Shown here piece by piece: positions 5,338-6,501 of a DNA stretch of 6,501 nt. The notes under the pieces are model-generated. The model was not told the DNA's origin, made no database searches, and saw nothing but the letters and a program-made list of their open reading frames with translations. How positions within the stretch are numbered: the first letter of the stretch is position 1; the number at the start of each line of letters is the position of its first letter. The stretch is taken from NCBI GenBank assembly GCA_016267585.1, contig JACQUT010000092.1:1-6501 (forward strand). Direction: 5' to 3'. Made by a program: the position numbers and the translations under genes. Origin of the DNA: Cyanobacteria bacterium NC_groundwater_1444_Ag_S-0.65um_54_12 (lineage in GTDB: Bacteria > Cyanobacteriota > Sericytochromatia > S15B-MN24 > VGJW01).

Positions 5338-6122
5338 TGCCGTTTCCCGTTGTTGCTTCGCTAGCTCTCGTGCTAACTGGGCAAATTTACTCTGCTCCCC
5401 TGCAATTCCCTGCAGACACTATTGCCAGGCCAGAGCAATCGTCAAGTTTTTGTCGCTTGGCCAAGGCGGAGACCACCACGAATAATACTCTAGATAAGAG
5501 CGAACGAGCCAAGACTGGCAAGCTACGCCCTGGCCGGGCAGAAAAAAATCGACCGATCGCCCTTTCCAAGGAAGCCATGGCAATGCTGGCCGAAGTCAGC
5601 AGAGCAGCCGGACACAAGGTATTGCCAGGCCGGCAGGTGTTACTGGAAACTACCAAGGGGAAGATCGTCCTGGCAATGTTTGACCAGGACTCTCCAAAAA
5701 CTACCGCTAATTTTGAAAAGCTCGTCAAGAAGGGTTTTTACGATGGGACACCTTTCCATCGCGTGATAGCCGGTTTCGTTGCTCAAGGCGGTGATCCACA
5801 GGGTACGGGAGCTGGCGGTCCTGGTTACGAGTTACCCTTCGAGAAGAACTCGCTCAAACATCTGGCAGGCTCTGTTGCCATGGCGCGAGCGCAAACCCTG
5901 GACTCGGCAGGTAGTCAATTTTTCATTAATCTGGAACCGCAGCCGCGTTTGAATCAACAATATGACGTTGCTGGCAAGCCAACTGGCGGTTACGTGGTGT
6001 TTGGTCAGGTCATCGCGGGCTGGGAAGTCGTGCGCAAACTCAATAAAACCATGGATCAGGCTAACAACCCACTGCCTGGTGTGCAACTCGACAAGATCCT
6101 ACACGCCAAGCTGCTAGATTGA
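5337..6122 (+). CDS. Exported cyclophilin-type peptidyl-prolyl cis-trans isomerase
   Basis: A 261-residue protein that should catalyse cis-trans isomerisation of prolyl bonds. A hydrophobic N-terminus (about 3-20) ending in YSA looks like a signal peptide, so action in the periplasm is likely. The n-region lacks Lys or Arg and the residue after YSA is proline, so the cleavage point is uncertain. A polar, lysine-rich linker (about 25-97) precedes the cyclophilin domain (about 100-261). The active-site core is present: FHRVIAGFVAQGGD (140-153), giving Arg142, Phe147 and Gln150 at the positions of human CypA Arg55, Phe60 and Gln63; SAGSQFFI (190-197) with Gln194 and Phe196; and VFGQVIAGWEVV (221-232). 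The site of CypA Trp121 is Arg204, so cyclosporin sensitivity is not expected. The following loop (205-221) is about ten residues longer than in CypA. It is divergent from the methyltransferase gene and its stop overlaps radA. Confidence 0.92.
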   Translation: MPFPVVASLALVLTGQIYSAPLQFPADTIARPEQSSSFCRLAKAETTTNNTLDKSERAKTGKLRPGRAEKNRPIALSKEAMAMLAEVSRAAGHKVLPGRQVLLETTKGKIVLAMFDQDSPKTTANFEKLVKKGFYDGTPFHRVIAGFVAQGGDPQGTGAGGPGYELPFEKNSLKHLAGSVAMARAQTLDSAGSQFFINLEPQPRLNQQYDVAGKPTGGYVVFGQVIAGWEVVRKLNKTMDQANNPLPGVQLDKILHAKLLD

Positions 6123-6501
6123 CTGCCCAAAAACGTGCTGCATGGCGTCGAGAACTAAGCTTGCCGGTTGAATCGTCATGCCGTTCGGAATAGTTAGCCC
6201 CGCAACATTTCCGGTTGGCAAGATGGCTCGTTTGAAGCCTAGTTTGACAGCTTCTTTCAAGCGCGCTTCCAGCTGCGTCGTGCTTCGCACTTCGCCACCC
6301 AGCCCGATTTCGCCGATGGCTACCAAATCCTGGGGCAAAGGCAAATCCCGGGCACTAGAAGCTATCGCCAGGGCAATGGCGAGATCCGCGCCAGGTTCGG
6401 TCACTTCCAGGCCTCCCACTACGCTCACATAGACGTCACTCTTGGCTAGCGGCAAGCCCAGACGGCGTTCTAGCACCGCCAAGATCTGTACTAGCCGATT
6501 C
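6114..6501 (-). CDS. radA: DNA repair protein RadA, C-terminal part (5' end missing at window edge)
   Basis: RadA (Sms) is a RecA-like ATPase that drives branch migration during recombinational repair. Only the last 128 codons are in the window, and the family is usually about 450 residues. The visible part is the Lon-protease-like C-terminal domain: NRLVQILAVLERR at the edge, then DVYVSVVGGLEV, the EPGADLAIALAIASS segment, IGEIGLGGEVR, and RLKEAVKLGFKRAILP. These match the conserved RadA order closely. The zinc finger, Walker A motif and KNRFG motif would lie to the right of the window. A TTG at 6482 is not a real start, because conserved RadA residues continue in frame to the edge. The stop TAG (6114-6116) lies inside the end of the cyclophilin gene, so the two genes overlap by 9 bp tail-to-tail, leaving no room for a separate terminator. 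Confidence 0.94.
   Translation of the reverse strand, partial: NRLVQILAVLERRLGLPLAKSDVYVSVVGGLEVTEPGADLAIALAIASSARDLPLPQDLVAIGEIGLGGEVRSTTQLEARLKEAVKLGFKRAILPTGNVAGLTIPNGMTIQPASLVLDAMQHVFGQSI

Noticed and set aside
5420..5631. Direct repeat TATTGCCAGGCC at 5420-5431 and 5620-5631, exactly 200 bp apart
   Set aside because: The two copies are read in different frames, and about one exact 12-mer repeat is expected by chance in a window of this size.
5387..5728. 113-codon minus-strand frame inside the cyclophilin gene
   Set aside because: It is antisense to a well-supported gene, and its composition is explained by the opposite coding strand.
6114..6482. Complete small protein starting at the TTG at 6482
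   Set aside because: Conserved RadA sequence (NRLVQI) continues in frame upstream to the window edge, so this is an internal codon of radA.
1..6501. A new defence, mobile or biosynthetic system
   Set aside because: The genes are on alternating strands, mostly belong to known housekeeping families, and show no integrase, transposase, CRISPR repeats, toxin-antitoxin pair or tight unusual operon.

Overview
The window reads as ordinary chromosome from a diderm (outer-membrane) bacterium with roughly balanced base composition. The outer-membrane inference rests on a secreted, glycine-rich putative beta-barrel protein ending in an aromatic residue. Two exact GCGATCGC octamers (HIP1-like; about 0.1 expected by chance in 6.5 kb) and the hrcA/CIRCE heat-shock unit are compatible with a cyanobacterial or cyanobacteria-related lineage. 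That placement is a weak inference, and no photosynthesis gene is present to support it.

Layout, left to right. (1) Positions 1-916, minus: most of hrcA, the heat-shock repressor, running off the left edge. It is preceded by a perfect CIRCE operator (942-968) and a recognisable promoter (973-1001). (2) Positions 1117-3420, plus: a 767-residue cytoplasmic glycoside hydrolase of the GH35 / GH42-like hybrid type, transcribed divergently from hrcA. (3) Positions 3421-3693: a 273-bp gap with only weak hairpins. (4) Positions 3694-4557, plus: a signal-peptide-bearing putative outer-membrane beta-barrel protein. (5) Positions 4558-4588: a compact hairpin between convergent genes. (6) Positions 4580-5263, minus: a polytopic ICMT/PEMT-type membrane methyltransferase. 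(7) Positions 5337-6122, plus: an exported cyclophilin-type peptidyl-prolyl isomerase, divergent from the methyltransferase. (8) Positions 6114-6501, minus: the C-terminal 128 codons of RadA, entering from the right edge and overlapping the cyclophilin gene tail-to-tail by 9 bp.

The genes alternate strands and do not form one operon or pathway. HrcA and an envelope foldase both belong to protein quality control, and the beta-barrel protein and the exported cyclophilin could share the periplasm, but nothing in the sequence links them. I found no mobile element, CRISPR array, RNA gene or phage-like module, and no convincing previously undescribed system. The most interesting items are the hybrid GH35/GH42 glycosidase of uncertain substrate, the unassigned barrel protein, the CIRCE/promoter arrangement, and the compact signals between the other genes.
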